Source: an uncultured Nesterenkonia sp.
GTDB lineage: Bacteria; Actinomycetota; Actinomycetes; Actinomycetales; Micrococcaceae
DNA: 64,000 nt
Direction of reading: 5' to 3'
NCBI GenBank assembly: GCA_947494195.1
Contig: CANLUC010000002.1
Span: 551,074-615,073 of the forward strand
Position 1 is the first letter of the stretch. The number at the start of each line of letters is the position of its first letter. Positions 41,324 through 50,958 of this stretch are shown here, piece by piece. The translations under genes were made by a program, and so were the position numbers. Under the pieces are notes generated by a model, which saw nothing but the letters and a program-made list of their open reading frames with translations, had not been told where the DNA came from and ran no database searches.

Positions 41324-42607
41324 CTAGCGACCGGTCCCGGCGTAGACCTTGGCCTCTTCATCGGAGTCCAGGCCGAAGGCGGTGTGGATGGCCTGCACAG
41401 CGCGGTCCAGCAGCTCGACATCGGTGATGACCGAGACGCGGATCTCGGAGGTGGAGATCAGACCGATGTTGATGCCGGCGTCGCGCAGGGCGGTGAAGAA
41501 GCGTGCCGAGACTCCCGGATGGTTGCGCATTCCGCCGCCGATCAGCGAGACCTTGCCGACCTGCGGGACGAAGTCCATGGACTCGAAGCCGATGGTGTCC
41601 TTATGCGCGTTGAGCATCTCCTGGGCGCGTTCCCCGTCTTCCCCGGGAAGGGTGAAGGAGATGTTCGTGGTCTTGGTCGCCATGGAGACGTCCTGGACGA
41701 TCATGTCGATGTTGACCGCGCCTTCGGCGATGAGATTGAAGATCTCAGCCGCCTTGCCGGGGACATCGGGGACCCCGGTGATGGTGAGTTTGCCTTCGGA
41801 TGCGTCATGCGAGACGCCGGAGATGATGGGCTGTTCCAAGGGTTCGCCTTCCTGAATGGTCACGGTGTCTTTGGGGTCGGGGATGACCCAGGTGCCTTCG
41901 AGCTGGCTGAAGGAGGAGCGCACGTGCAGCTTCACTCCGAAGCGCCGGGCGTACTCCACCGAACGCAGGTGCAGGACCTTGGTGCCGGCAGCAGCCATCT
42001 CCAACATGTCCTCGCTGGAGATGGTGTCGATCTTCCGCGCCGTCTTGACCACGCGCGGATCGGCCGTGAACACGCCGTCCACATCGGTGTAGATCTCGCA
42101 GACATCGGCGTGCATCGCTGCCGCCAGGGCGACGGCGGTGGTGTCCGAGCCGCCGCGGCCCATGGTGGTGATGTCGCGGGACTCCCGGCTCATGCCCTGG
42201 AACCCTGCGACGATGCCGATATGGCCCTCATCGAGGGACTCCTGCACACGTTTTGGGCTGACCTCGATGATGCGTGCCTTGCCGTGGATGGCGTCAGTGA
42301 TCATGCCAGCCTGCGAACCGGTGAAGGACTGCGCGCTCTCCTCGAGTTCGTGGATGGCCATGGCGAGCAGCGCCATGGACATGCGCTCGCCGGAGGAGAG
42401 CAGGATGTCCATCTCACGGGAGGGGGGCGCCGAAGTGATGCGTCCGGCGAGGTCGAGCAGGTCATCGGTGGTGTCACCCATGGCCGAGACCACGACGACG
42501 ACCTGGTGGCCGGCGTGCTTGGTCTCGACGACCCGCTTCGCCACTCGTTTGATGCTTTCGGCATCGGCGACGGATGATCCGCCGTATTTCTGAACGATCA
42601 GGCTCAT
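41324..42607 (-). CDS. lysC: Aspartate kinase
   Basis: Aspartokinase of about 427 aa, the first step of lysine, threonine and methionine (and ectoine) synthesis from aspartate. The catalytic motif is [23 protein letters not shown], with [17 protein letters not shown]; the C-terminal half has two ACT domains ([46 protein letters not shown]). ATG 42607 gives the family start; an ATG five codons upstream is excluded. An internal start producing a regulatory-only beta chain, known in relatives, is possible but not visible with confidence. The ectoine-type importer lies upstream. Confidence 0.94.
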   Translation of the reverse strand: MSLIVQKYGGSSVADAESIKRVAKRVVETKHAGHQVVVVVSAMGDTTDDLLDLAGRITSAPPSREMDILLSSGERMSMALLAMAIHELEESAQSFTGSQAGMITDAIHGKARIIEVSPKRVQESLDEGHIGIVAGFQGMSRESRDITTMGRGGSDTTAVALAAAMHADVCEIYTDVDGVFTADPRVVKTARKIDTISSEDMLEMAAAGTKVLHLRSVEYARRFGVKLHVRSSFSQLEGTWVIPDPKDTVTIQEGEPLEQPIISGVSHDASEGKLTITGVPDVPGKAAEIFNLIAEGAVNIDMIVQDVSMATKTTNISFTLPGEDGERAQEMLNAHKDTIGFESMDFVPQVGKVSLIGGGMRNHPGVSARFFTALRDAGINIGLISTSEIRVSVITDVELLDRAVQAIHTAFGLDSDEEAKVYAGTGR

Positions 42608-42667
42608 GACAGGTTGTCTCACTCCTGGAAAGGGATGGGAAGGAACTTAGGACAATTCTAGGTCTGG

Positions 42668-43462
42668 TCAGGCGTCCCGCAGCACGGCGCTGAGGAACTG
42701 TTTGGTGCGCTCGTGCGTGGGGTCGGAGAAGATCTTCTCCGGAGCGCCCTCTTCGACCACGCGGCCTCCGTCGAACATCATGACCTTGTGGGAGACGTCG
42801 CGGGCGAAGCTCATCTCGTGGGTCACGATCAGCATGGTGACGTTCGTGGTGTCCGCGACGGTGCGCAGGATGTTGAGCACATCTCCGACCACCTCGGGGT
42901 CCAGCGCTGAGGTGACCTCATCCAGCAGCAGGATCTCCGGGTCCATGGCCAGGGCGCGGGCGATGGCGACACGCTGCTGCTGGCCGCCCGAGAGGCTCAT
43001 CGGATGCTCGTTGGCCTTGTCCGGCAGGCCCACCTGCTCCAGCAGCGAATGTGCCTTCGCGGTGGCCTCCGACTTCGACTGCCCCAGCACGTGGATCGGG
43101 GCTTCGATGATGTTCTCCAGCACCGTCATGTTCGGGAACAGGTTGAACTGCTGGAAGACCATACCGATCCGAGTGCGCAGGTGCTTCTGCTCCTTGGCGG
43201 AGACGGCGACGCGCTTGCCGTCCTTCTCGCGATGGGTCAGCGGCTCGCCGTCGACGAAGATGTAGCCGCCGGTGAGCTCCTCCAGCGTCATCACCAGACG
43301 CAGGATGGTGGTCTTGCCCGAGCCGGAGGGGCCGATGAGCGTGACACGCTCGCCGCGGCGGACCGAGAAGTTCAGGTCCTTCAGGACGGTGTTGCTGCCG
43401 AAGCGCTTCTCGACATCGACGAACTCGATGACCGGAGTTTCGGGATCAGTTGGCGTAGGCAA
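42668..43462 (-). CDS. ehuA: Ectoine-type ABC transporter ATP-binding protein
   Basis: ATPase of 264 aa with Walker [25 protein letters not shown]-loop MVFQQFNLFPNMTVLENIIEAPI, signature [16 protein letters not shown], Walker B ILLLDEVTSALDPEVVGDVL, and H-loop IVTHEMSFARDV. It is last in the order binding protein, permease, permease, ATPase that is characteristic of ehuBCDA. Its start overlaps the EhuD-type permease gene by 17 nt. Confidence 0.85.
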   Translation of the reverse strand: MPTPTDPETPVIEFVDVEKRFGSNTVLKDLNFSVRRGERVTLIGPSGSGKTTILRLVMTLEELTGGYIFVDGEPLTHREKDGKRVAVSAKEQKHLRTRIGMVFQQFNLFPNMTVLENIIEAPIHVLGQSKSEATAKAHSLLEQVGLPDKANEHPMSLSGGQQQRVAIARALAMDPEILLLDEVTSALDPEVVGDVLNILRTVADTTNVTMLIVTHEMSFARDVSHKVMMFDGGRVVEEGAPEKIFSDPTHERTKQFLSAVLRDA

Positions 43463-44147
43463 GGCGCTTCTCCAGACGGTTGATCAGCAGTGCGGTGGGG
43501 TAGCTGGCGGCGAGGAAGATCAGGCCAGCGATGGTGATGGCTTCGGTGTAGCGGAAGGTCTGCGCACCGAGGTCCTGGGCCACGCTGACCATCTCCGCCA
43601 CCGAGATGACGAAGAGGAACGGGGTGTCCTTGAACATCGAGATCGCGTAGTTTCCGAGCGAGGGAATGGTGGAGCGCAGCGCCTGGGGGATGACCACGCG
43701 GCGCCAGGTGCGTCCGGCGCTCATCGAGAGCGCCTTGGTGGCCTCCCACTGCCCCTTGGGCACGGATTCGATGCCGGCCCTGTAGACCTCGGACATATAG
43801 GTGGCGTAGTGGATTCCGAAGACGATGAAACCGATCAGCAGCGGGTCCATCCAGGTGAAGCCGTAGTAGAGCACCAGCAGCTGGACCACGATCGGGGTCA
43901 TGCGGATGAAGTTGGCGGCCCAGCGCACGATGAGCGCCAGCGGCGTGGGGAGCACCCGGATCAGGATCGCGATGACCAGGCCGAGGATCGCCGCGATGGC
44001 TGTGCCGACCACGGTCACCAGCAGGGTGACCTGGATGAAGGCGGTGAGGATCTCCGGGAAGATCTCGAGGGCGAAGTCCCAGTCCCAGATGTTGCCGGTG
44101 GCCTCGCCGGAGGGCTGTGCGGTGAAGAGTGGAGTCAACGTGTTCAT
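43446..44147 (-). CDS. ehuD: Ectoine-type ABC transporter permease (EhuD-like)
   Basis: HisQ/M-type permease of 233 aa. The start ATG 44147 (MNTLTPLFTAQPSGEATGNIWDWDFALEIFPEILTAF) follows a GGGGGACAGGG site and overlaps the previous gene by 4 nt; the much longer open frame is an artefact. Conserved coupling region [55 protein letters not shown]. It pairs with the EhuC-like permease to form the channel. Confidence 0.85.
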   Translation of the reverse strand: MNTLTPLFTAQPSGEATGNIWDWDFALEIFPEILTAFIQVTLLVTVVGTAIAAILGLVIAILIRVLPTPLALIVRWAANFIRMTPIVVQLLVLYYGFTWMDPLLIGFIVFGIHYATYMSEVYRAGIESVPKGQWEATKALSMSAGRTWRRVVIPQALRSTIPSLGNYAISMFKDTPFLFVISVAEMVSVAQDLGAQTFRYTEAITIAGLIFLAASYPTALLINRLEKRLAYAN

Positions 44148-44938
44148 CCCTGTCCCCCTGGAGCTTTGCCGCCCGGCACAAGCGGGGCGGAGCCGGGGTG
44201 CGCGGAGGCGATGGGCATCTTGGGTGTGGGTGAGAGGATCTCGCGGATGGTGGGGCCCTGGCCGAGCCGGTGCTTGGCACGGATCTCCAGGAGCCGCATC
44301 CCCTGAGTGAGGAGCAGGGCGAACAGGAAGTATGCGATGAGCCCGATGAAGGCGTAGGAGAACCAGGCGTCGGTGACGCGGCGCAGCTGGTCGAGCTCCC
44401 AGTTGAAGTCGTTGAGCCCGACGATGTAGACGATGGCTGAGCCCTTGAGCAGATGCACCAGAAGGTTGGTCAGGGAGGGGATCATCAGTGCCCAGGCCTG
44501 CGGGAAGATGATCCGGCGGATCTTGTGCGGCCAGGACATCGACAGCGCGACGGTGGCTTCCCACTGTCCAGAAGCGACCGAGGTCAGCGAGGCGCGGACG
44601 GCCTCTGCGCCGTAGGCCCCGTAGTTCACACCCAGGGCGATGACGCCCACGGTGAAGGCGCTCTCCAAGGTCAGCCCGAAGAGCGGCAGCACGTAATACA
44701 CCCAGAACAGCTGCACGAGCAGAGAGGTGCCGCGGAAGAACTCGATGATGACCCGCGCCGGGCCTCTGAGCCAGAGATTCGGGCTGCCGGCCATCAATCC
44801 CAGGATCACCGCGATGACGAAGGCCAGTGCGGCTCCGACCAGGGTGAGCTGGACGGTGAGCAGGAACCCGTCCCAGAGTCTGGGCCCGAAGTTCTGCAGC
44901 GTCTCGAAGTACTGCTGCTGTTGATCTAACCAGTCCAC
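44144..44938 (-). CDS. ehuC: Ectoine-type ABC transporter permease (EhuC-like)
   Basis: Second permease, 264 aa. Helical protein with SGQWEATVALSMSWPHKIRRIIFPQAWALMIPSLTNLLVHLLKGSAIVYIVGLNDF as the coupling region and an early FFRGTSLLVQLFWVYYVLPLFGL. A Pro/Gly-rich C-terminal tail (SAHPGSAPLVPGGKAPGG) extends past the last helix. It starts 98 nt downstream of the binding protein gene. Confidence 0.85.
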   Translation of the reverse strand: MDWLDQQQQYFETLQNFGPRLWDGFLLTVQLTLVGAALAFVIAVILGLMAGSPNLWLRGPARVIIEFFRGTSLLVQLFWVYYVLPLFGLTLESAFTVGVIALGVNYGAYGAEAVRASLTSVASGQWEATVALSMSWPHKIRRIIFPQAWALMIPSLTNLLVHLLKGSAIVYIVGLNDFNWELDQLRRVTDAWFSYAFIGLIAYFLFALLLTQGMRLLEIRAKHRLGQGPTIREILSPTPKMPIASAHPGSAPLVPGGKAPGGQG

Positions 44939-45036
44939 GGTAGGAGGTCTTTCCTCTCTGCTGGAGGTGATGTCACCGAAGCGGTGGCCGGCCCCGTCCC
45001 GGGACCGACCACCGTGAGAGCTATGTCAGTGCTGGC

Positions 45037-45939
45037 TCAGTCTTCGATGTCCTGGAGTGCTTCCAGATCGCCCTCGCAGAGAGCTTCTGCTGTCATCTCT
45101 GCCGGCGGGATCTCCGCCTCGGTGAAGCCGTACTCGCTGATGATCTCCAGCAGCTCGCCGCTCTCCTTGAGCTCTGCCAGGTGCTCGTTGTACTCCTCGA
45201 GCATGTCTGAGCCCTGGGGGAACACGGTGGAGCCTGCGCCGTACTGCAGCGTGCCATCCATGTCGTGGACGAAGCCCTCGGTGACCTCGACGCCTTCGGT
45301 GTCACCGGCCATGGCGTTGAGTGAGATAGCAGTCAGTGCAAACACGTCGGCGCGACCGCCGGTGACCATGTCCATTCCGTCGTCGGGTGAACCGACGCCT
45401 TCAGCGTCGATGCCGAGCTCATCCACATAGGACGCTTCGATGCCGGAGGAGAGCGTGGCCAGGGTGATGTCCTCGCCGGACTCCATGGCCTCAGCGACGT
45501 CGTTCAGGTTCTCCACGCCGTAGGGGTTGCCCTCTTCCACCAGCAGCGCAGTGGTGTACATGATCTCCGGCTCGGCGAACGAGGCCTGCTCGCAACGCTC
45601 GGGCGTGATGGACATGCCGGCTGAGACCGCGTCGTATCGTTCGGCCTGGAGGCCCGGAATGAGGCTGTCCCAATCAGGAACCAGCTCGGCCTCGACGTTG
45701 TAGCCCATCTCGCCGAAGATCTCCTCGGCGAGAGCGATGGTCGCGCCCTCCTGCTCACCCTCTTCGGTGATGTAGGAGTAGGGCTCTTCGCCATTGATGG
45801 CGACGGTGATCGTCTCTTCGCCGGAATCGGCTGCGGCCTCGTCGCTCTCGGCGTCGTCTCCGCCGCAGGCGGTCAGGGCGAGCAGCGCGGCGGCGCTCAC
45901 GGCGCCGGCGCGGACTGCCATAGAAGTCTTGTTCCTCAT
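45037..45939 (-). CDS. ehuB: Ectoine/hydroxyectoine-type ABC transporter substrate-binding lipoprotein
   Basis: Family 3 solute-binding lipoprotein of 300 aa. Signal peptide MRNKTSMAVRAGAVSAAALLALTACGG (lipobox LTAC). DWDSLIPGLQAERYDAVSAGMSITPERCEQASF, followed by LLVEEGNPYGVENLNDV, closely follows the EhuB pattern, including the Cys in the TPERCEQ stretch, and separates it from general amino acid binders. It binds ectoine or hydroxyectoine by this resemblance (inference; not proven). It is first in an ehuBCDA-order operon, which fits osmoprotectant uptake by a salt-tolerant organism. Confidence 0.82.
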   Translation of the reverse strand: MRNKTSMAVRAGAVSAAALLALTACGGDDAESDEAAADSGEETITVAINGEEPYSYITEEGEQEGATIALAEEIFGEMGYNVEAELVPDWDSLIPGLQAERYDAVSAGMSITPERCEQASFAEPEIMYTTALLVEEGNPYGVENLNDVAEAMESGEDITLATLSSGIEASYVDELGIDAEGVGSPDDGMDMVTGGRADVFALTAISLNAMAGDTEGVEVTEGFVHDMDGTLQYGAGSTVFPQGSDMLEEYNEHLAELKESGELLEIISEYGFTEAEIPPAEMTAEALCEGDLEALQDIED

Positions 45940-46276
45940 CGGTGCTTACCTCATCCTCTGGTTCGTCTGGTGCGAGTCGGTGGATAGTGCGCCGCGACGG
46001 CGACGTTCCACCTGGCTTCACACGCTAGACCGATAAAAAGGATTTGGAAACTGAATTGATCAGATAAGACAACACGCAGAGCCGAAGAGTCGAGTCGGAA
46101 ATAGGTGCGAGAAATCCGAGGTTAGATCGGAGTGTGAGCGCGGTTGCCTGACGTGCCTAGGCATGTGCGCTCCGGGTAAATCCACCGAAATACGAATCGT
46201 AGAAACCTGAGTATTACCTGATCACGCTTGCATAACTATCTCTGCGGCACCTCTAGAATCTGCCAGCGACGCTGGG
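45940..46276. promoter_or_regulatory. AT-richer leader of the ehuB operon with a palindrome
   Basis: 337 nt without a gene between ehuB (start 45939) and the recR stop, more AT-rich than the surroundings. A near-perfect 16-bp palindrome ACGTGCCTAGGCATGT lies at 46151-46166 (perfect core TGCCTAGGCA, 46154-46163). It could be an operator for the importer or a boundary hairpin behind recR. No further structure was recognised. Confidence 0.4.
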
Positions 46277-46873
46277 TCAGGACATCGCGCGGCGGCCCTC
46301 GAAGGCGCGGCCCAGGGTGACGTCGTCTGCGTACTCCAGATCGCCTCCGACGGGCAGGCCGGAGGCCAGGCGGGTGACGGGTATTCCGATGGAGCCGAGC
46401 ATCCGGAACAGATAGGTGGCGGTGGCTTCGCCTTCGAGGTTCGGGTCCGTGGCGATGATGACCTCTTGGATCACATCATCGGAGAGGCGTCCCAGAAGTT
46501 CACGGATGTGGAGCTGATCAGGTCCGATGCCGGCGATCGGATTGATGGAGCCTCCCAGCACGTGGTACCTGCCCCGGAAGGATCGAGTGCGTTCGATAGC
46601 CATGACATCTTTGGACTCCTCCACCACGCAGATCAGGCTGGCGTCACGGCGGGAGTCCTGGCAGATCCGACAGGTGTCTTCCTCGGAGACGTTGAAGCAG
46701 ATGGAGCAGAACTTCACCTTCTCCTTCACCGTGGTGATCGCGTCCGCCAGCCGCTTCATATCCTCGCCGTCGGCTTCAAGGATGTGGAAGGCCACCCGCT
46801 GGGCCGACTTCGGTCCGATGCCGGGGAGACGTCCGAGCTCATCGATCAGATCTTGGACTGCGCCTTCATACAC
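46277..46873 (-). CDS. recR: Recombination mediator protein RecR
   Basis: RecR of 198 aa, the normal length, with helix-hairpin-helix ([22 protein letters not shown]), a four-Cys zinc motif ([17 protein letters not shown]), TOPRIM ([28 protein letters not shown]) and the conserved C-terminal [17 protein letters not shown]. It works with RecO/RecF to load RecA at gaps. It follows dnaX after 47 nt; the small nucleoid gene ybaB/ebfC that often sits between them is missing here. Confidence 0.96.
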   Translation of the reverse strand: MYEGAVQDLIDELGRLPGIGPKSAQRVAFHILEADGEDMKRLADAITTVKEKVKFCSICFNVSEEDTCRICQDSRRDASLICVVEESKDVMAIERTRSFRGRYHVLGGSINPIAGIGPDQLHIRELLGRLSDDVIQEVIIATDPNLEGEATATYLFRMLGSIGIPVTRLASGLPVGGDLEYADDVTLGRAFEGRRAMS

Positions 46874-46920
46874 GGTGGGGACGAGCCTTCCAGGTGGGGT
46901 GGTGATTGAGTCTATCGGGG

Positions 46921-49635
46921 TTACTCGTTGAGCCAGCGTTCCTCGAGAAGCGTGGCTCCGAGATGCTTCTCGAACGCCTTGCGACCAAAGACCCCGGAGT
47001 GTTCCAGAGCGACATCGTCCTCGCTGGCGATGTCCTCAGGCTCGGGTGCCTTGGTGGCGGTCGTTCCGAGTGCACCGGGAGTCTGGGCCCACGACGGCGG
47101 CGCCGATTGGTCATAGTCGCTGGGAGGTCCCGAATCCCACGCAGGATCAGGCGGGGGTGCCGGATGGTCGTGGTCAGCCGGTGGTTCGGTCGGCGCTGGA
47201 GGCGACTCGCCCCGACGCTGAGCGAGTCGACGTCGAATCTCGGCAGCCCGGCTGGGAGCGCCGCCACTGGCCGGGGCAGTCGCCGGCGCAGCGGCCGCCG
47301 TCTCCGACTGGCTCGTCGCGCTGGCGGGGCTGCTGCCGGACCGAGGGCCAGCTGAGGCTCGACGCGCGAACGCGGGGACTGGTGGCTTCGTCTCCAGCGG
47401 CTTATACGACTCGGGTTCACTCGGGGGGAGGTCCTGGGCCGAGGAGGGGGAGGGCGCAGAAGAGGGCGACGTGCCAGAGGCGAGGGACGAAGTGGCGGTG
47501 ACACTCGCAGAGGAGGCCGAGGCGGCGGAAGGAGCTGCGGCGGCAGCCGGGTTGGGGTCCCGATCGAGTTCGTCCCGGTCGCGCTCGAGCTGCTCAGGTT
47601 CGAGCTGCTCAGGTTCAGCGGGGCGCGGTGACGGCGCTTCGGCGGGAGGCTCTGGCGGGGCCTCGTAGAATCCGGGGTCATAGGGCTCGGGGGGCTCTTC
47701 CTGGACCCACGCGGGCGACCCGTCTGCAGGTTCATCGGCAGATGCGGGGCTCCCGCCTGCGGTCTGCGCATCCCCTGCGTCCGCCGGGCTCAGCCGGCGC
47801 TCAGCTTTTGGGCCGCCACCACCACCCGGGGAAGAGGAGCCACCGCTGTTGAGCGTCAAGCGCACCTGCATGCCCAACACGTCTTGGACTGCTGAGTTCA
47901 GCGCCTGCTCGCCATGTCGATTCGCGAATGTGGACTTCGCGCCCTCATTGGCGAAGTTCAATGTCAGGGTCTGACCATCGAAATCGCCGACTTCCACGTT
48001 GCCCTTGACCAGCATCCAGAGCATCCGTGACTGCGATTTCATCGAGTCCACAATGTCGGGCCAGGCGCGGCGCATCATCTCAGCCGGGGAGACCCCGGAG
48101 GAGGAGTCGGGCTGTGCGGGAGTCCTCGGCGCTGCCGGGGATGCTGGCGCTGACGGCCCCGGGGCTGCCGGGACTTCTGGTGCCGAAGGGGCTGAGGTCG
48201 CCTGGGCTGTGGAGGCCGCCGGGGCAGAGTCGGGCTTCGAATGCGGCTGGGGTGGCTGCGACGCCAAGGAATCGGCGGCGGGTGCCGGGGCTTCCCAGGC
48301 GCCTTCACTCTCGGGCTGAGCGGTGCGCTGTGCCTCGCCGACGGGCTGACTCTCGTCGTCGGCCCGGGAGGGCTGGGTGGAGGGTGCCGCGGGCGCAGTC
48401 TGGCTGGATTCACTGACCGGGGAGTCGGCCGGTGCCGCCGACTCGGGCTCGGGGGTCACGCCGACGCCGGCAGTGAAGTCCAGCCGTCGCTCCACGCGTT
48501 CCAGCCGTGCGGCGACCGAGGCATGACCCTGTTCGGCATGGGGCAGCAGCAGCCTCGCCATGAGCAGCTCGAGGTGCAGCTTCGGAGAGGTGGCGCCGAC
48601 CATATCGGTCAGCGCCTGGGCGGTGATGTCAGCCGCCCGGGAGAGCTCGGCCGAACCCAGCTTCCCGGCCTGGGTCTGCATCACGCGGATCTGGTCCTCG
48701 GGCACACCGCGCAGGATGGCGCCGGGGTTCTCGGGAACGGACTTCACGATGATCAGATCGCGCAGCCGCTCCAGGAGGTCCTCGACGAAGCGCCGGGGGT
48801 CCTGTCCGGACTGGACGACCCTGTCGACCACGGCGAAGGCGGTGGCTCCGTCGAGACTGGCCACGGAGTCCACCACGTCATCGAGCAGCGTGGCGTGGGT
48901 AAAGCCGAGCAGCGCCGTCGCGCGGTCGTAGTCGAGCCCGCTGTCGGTGGAGCCGGCGATCAGCTGATCCAGCACGGAGAGCGTGTCGCGGACCGAGCCG
49001 CCGCCGGCACGGATCACCAGCGGCAGGACACCGGGTGCCACGCTCACGGACTCCTGTTCGCAGAGCCGGTGCAGGTAGTCCATGAGCGGCTCGGGCGGCA
49101 CCAGCCGGAAGGGGTAGTGGTGGGTGCGCGAGCGGATCGTGCCGATGACCTTGTCCGGCTCCGTGGTCGCAAAGATGAACTTGATGTGCTCCGGCGGCTC
49201 TTCGACGATCTTGAGCAGCGCATTGAAGCCCGCGGCCGTGACCATGTGGGCCTCATCGATGATGAAGATCTTGTAGCGGTCTCGTACCGGGGCGAAGGTG
49301 GCGCGCTCTCGGAGATCACGGGCATCATCGACGCCGCCGTGGCTGGCTGCGTCGATCTCGATGACATCCAGCGAGCCGGATCCGCCGGTGGCGAGGTCCA
49401 CGCAGGAGTCGCAGACACCGCAGGGAGTGCCGGTGGGCCCCTGCGCGCAGTTCAGGCAGCGGGCGAGGATCCGTGCCGAGGTGGTCTTGCCACAGCCGCG
49501 GGGGCCGGAGAAGAGGTAGGCGTGGGAGACCGCGTCCTTGCCGAGAGCTGTCATCAGTGGAGCAGTGACATGCTCTTGCCCGATCACCTCGGCGAAGGTG
49601 TCGGGGCGATAGCGGCGGTACAGGGCGGTGCTCAC
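46921..49635 (-). CDS. dnaX: DNA polymerase III gamma/tau subunit
   Basis: Clamp-loader subunit of 904 aa. The start GTG 49635 gives the universal N-terminus [22 protein letters not shown]; open frame upstream is unrelated. Walker [18 protein letters not shown], zinc cysteines [19 protein letters not shown], and Walker [20 protein letters not shown] with sensor 1 [15 protein letters not shown] are present in the first 380 residues. From about 390 to the end lies a long Pro/Ser/Ala/Glu-rich section with a globular island near 550-650 ([42 protein letters not shown]), which is the tau-specific domain. No slippery sequence for a gamma frameshift was seen. Confidence 0.95.
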   Translation of the reverse strand: MSTALYRRYRPDTFAEVIGQEHVTAPLMTALGKDAVSHAYLFSGPRGCGKTTSARILARCLNCAQGPTGTPCGVCDSCVDLATGGSGSLDVIEIDAASHGGVDDARDLRERATFAPVRDRYKIFIIDEAHMVTAAGFNALLKIVEEPPEHIKFIFATTEPDKVIGTIRSRTHHYPFRLVPPEPLMDYLHRLCEQESVSVAPGVLPLVIRAGGGSVRDTLSVLDQLIAGSTDSGLDYDRATALLGFTHATLLDDVVDSVASLDGATAFAVVDRVVQSGQDPRRFVEDLLERLRDLIIVKSVPENPGAILRGVPEDQIRVMQTQAGKLGSAELSRAADITAQALTDMVGATSPKLHLELLMARLLLPHAEQGHASVAARLERVERRLDFTAGVGVTPEPESAAPADSPVSESSQTAPAAPSTQPSRADDESQPVGEAQRTAQPESEGAWEAPAPAADSLASQPPQPHSKPDSAPAASTAQATSAPSAPEVPAAPGPSAPASPAAPRTPAQPDSSSGVSPAEMMRRAWPDIVDSMKSQSRMLWMLVKGNVEVGDFDGQTLTLNFANEGAKSTFANRHGEQALNSAVQDVLGMQVRLTLNSGGSSSPGGGGGPKAERRLSPADAGDAQTAGGSPASADEPADGSPAWVQEEPPEPYDPGFYEAPPEPPAEAPSPRPAEPEQLEPEQLERDRDELDRDPNPAAAAAPSAASASSASVTATSSLASGTSPSSAPSPSSAQDLPPSEPESYKPLETKPPVPAFARRASAGPRSGSSPASATSQSETAAAAPATAPASGGAPSRAAEIRRRLAQRRGESPPAPTEPPADHDHPAPPPDPAWDSGPPSDYDQSAPPSWAQTPGALGTTATKAPEPEDIASEDDVALEHSGVFGRKAFEKHLGATLLEERWLNE

Positions 49636-49718
49636 AGTCAGAAACCTTATCTGCTCCCTCGGACATGCGCATGCAGCAGGGGTTCGCCGGAACTCGCAGG
49701 GCTCGGGGGAGGGTCGGA

Positions 49719-50729
49719 TCAGCCCCGTTGAGCGGCCCCTGAGGCGAGCCGCTGTGCCACCCTGCGGTTCCCCGGGACGGTGTAGAGCCAGCGCGTCCAC
49801 GGCCGCAGCCAGACGACCGCGAGGGTCAGCGCCAGCCCGCCCACGGTGCAGACTGCCACATGGACCCCAGCCTCCACCCCGAGCTCATCGACCCAGCGGT
49901 GCAGGAGGATGATGATCGGAAAGTGGCTCACGTAGACGACGATCGAGTTCCGTCCCGCCCACTGCATGAAGCGATGGACCCGTCCCGCCGGAATCCGGGG
50001 AGCCACCCACAGGATCAGGGCGATTCCGAGCCCCGCGGTGGGAGCCGAATAGATCGTGCCTGCCCGGAACTCTGGGCTCTCCAGCCCGTGGTGCGCCAAC
50101 CATGCCACGAGCGCCGCGAGGGCTGCCACCAGCAGCCAGGGTGCGCGGGTCCACCGCGAGAGCAGGCGAGCGCTGGCGGCACCGAGGAAGAAGAACGCGC
50201 CGTAGTAGAGCGTGCGATTGAACAGCGCCTGGTCGACCTCGATCCACTGGCGGGTGAAGATCATGACAACGAACAGCGACGCCGCGACCCCGGTGAACAG
50301 CAGGGGATGGGTCAGCAGCGGCTTGAAGAGCAGACCGACCAGGTAGCAGAGGGTCAGTGCCATCAGGAACCAGAGGTAGTCCCCGTTCTGCCAGTAGCCG
50401 GGATCTCCGGGACCGCCACGGTAGATCAGCACCCCGAAGCCCACGAGCCAGACCATCAGCGGCCAGACGACGGCGCCGAACTTTCCCCAGAGGTATCCAA
50501 GCGAGGGCTTGCGCAGTGACCGTGGCAGCAGGGTCCCGGAGAGGAACATCAGCAGCGGCATGCGGAACGGTTCCAGATACAGGTTCAGCTGAGCCCACTG
50601 TGAGACCTCGATGCCGTTCGCCCGGGGGATGTCCGAGCCGTGGAGCACCACCACCAGCAGCACCGCCACTCCCCGCAGCAGATCCATCCACTGCATGCGC
50701 TGCGTCGATTCAGCAGATGGGTGGGGCAT
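49719..50729 (-). CDS. Acyltransferase 3 family membrane protein (OafA/YrhL type)
   Basis: Ten-helix acyltransferase of 336 aa. It has the family N-terminus QRMQWMDLLRGVAVLLVVVLHGSDI with the catalytic-type His, and membrane segments throughout (RMPLLMFLSGTLLPRSL, LWFLMALTLCYLVGLL, IVVYVSHFPIIILLHRWV). Such proteins acetylate or otherwise acylate exported polysaccharides, peptidoglycan or lipids, but the acceptor is unknown. It is divergent from the MHS-family symporter gene. Confidence 0.85.
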   Translation of the reverse strand: MPHPSAESTQRMQWMDLLRGVAVLLVVVLHGSDIPRANGIEVSQWAQLNLYLEPFRMPLLMFLSGTLLPRSLRKPSLGYLWGKFGAVVWPLMVWLVGFGVLIYRGGPGDPGYWQNGDYLWFLMALTLCYLVGLLFKPLLTHPLLFTGVAASLFVVMIFTRQWIEVDQALFNRTLYYGAFFFLGAASARLLSRWTRAPWLLVAALAALVAWLAHHGLESPEFRAGTIYSAPTAGLGIALILWVAPRIPAGRVHRFMQWAGRNSIVVYVSHFPIIILLHRWVDELGVEAGVHVAVCTVGGLALTLAVVWLRPWTRWLYTVPGNRRVAQRLASGAAQRG

Positions 50730-50836
50730 GGTCCTGGAACTGGCTCTCTCTGGCGATCAGGAAGGGGGAATCGCGAGACGGCTGGCGCGAGACAATTGAA
50801 ATCACTGTAGCTGACGAGGTTTCTGCAGGTCACAAG

Positions 50837-50858
50837 ACTGACCAACCGTTCGGTCATT
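50837..50858. promoter_or_regulatory. TetR-type (PaaR-like) operator upstream of the MHS symporter
   Basis: Imperfect palindrome with core TGACCAACCG-TTCGGTCA (50839-50856), ACTGACCA at its left end and CGGTCATT at its right end, in the 229-nt divergent region between the acyltransferase and the symporter. As I recall, the corynebacterial PaaR operator has the arms ACTnACCG and CGGTnAGT around a central CG; this sequence agrees at 14 of 16 fixed positions. It overlaps the -35 position of a candidate promoter with -10 TACATT at 50867-50872. A related half-site is at 55438-55449. Confidence 0.6.
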
Positions 50859-50958
50859 TAATCTGATACATTAGCGCTCATGTCCGTGACCTGGGTCACA
50901 GACGACATCCACGAATCACTCGTACGTCCACGCGACGTGTCCAGCACTTGGAGCAGAT

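Noticed and set aside
47500..48500. Programmed frameshift site in dnaX producing a short gamma form
   Set aside because: No A-rich slippery sequence or following hairpin was seen in this GC-rich linker; the single long frame is continuous.
49636..49718. Possible SRP RNA (ffs) upstream of dnaX
   Set aside because: That position holds ffs in some actinobacteria, but the conserved GGAA tetraloop stem and symmetric loop are not visible in this 83-nt spacer.
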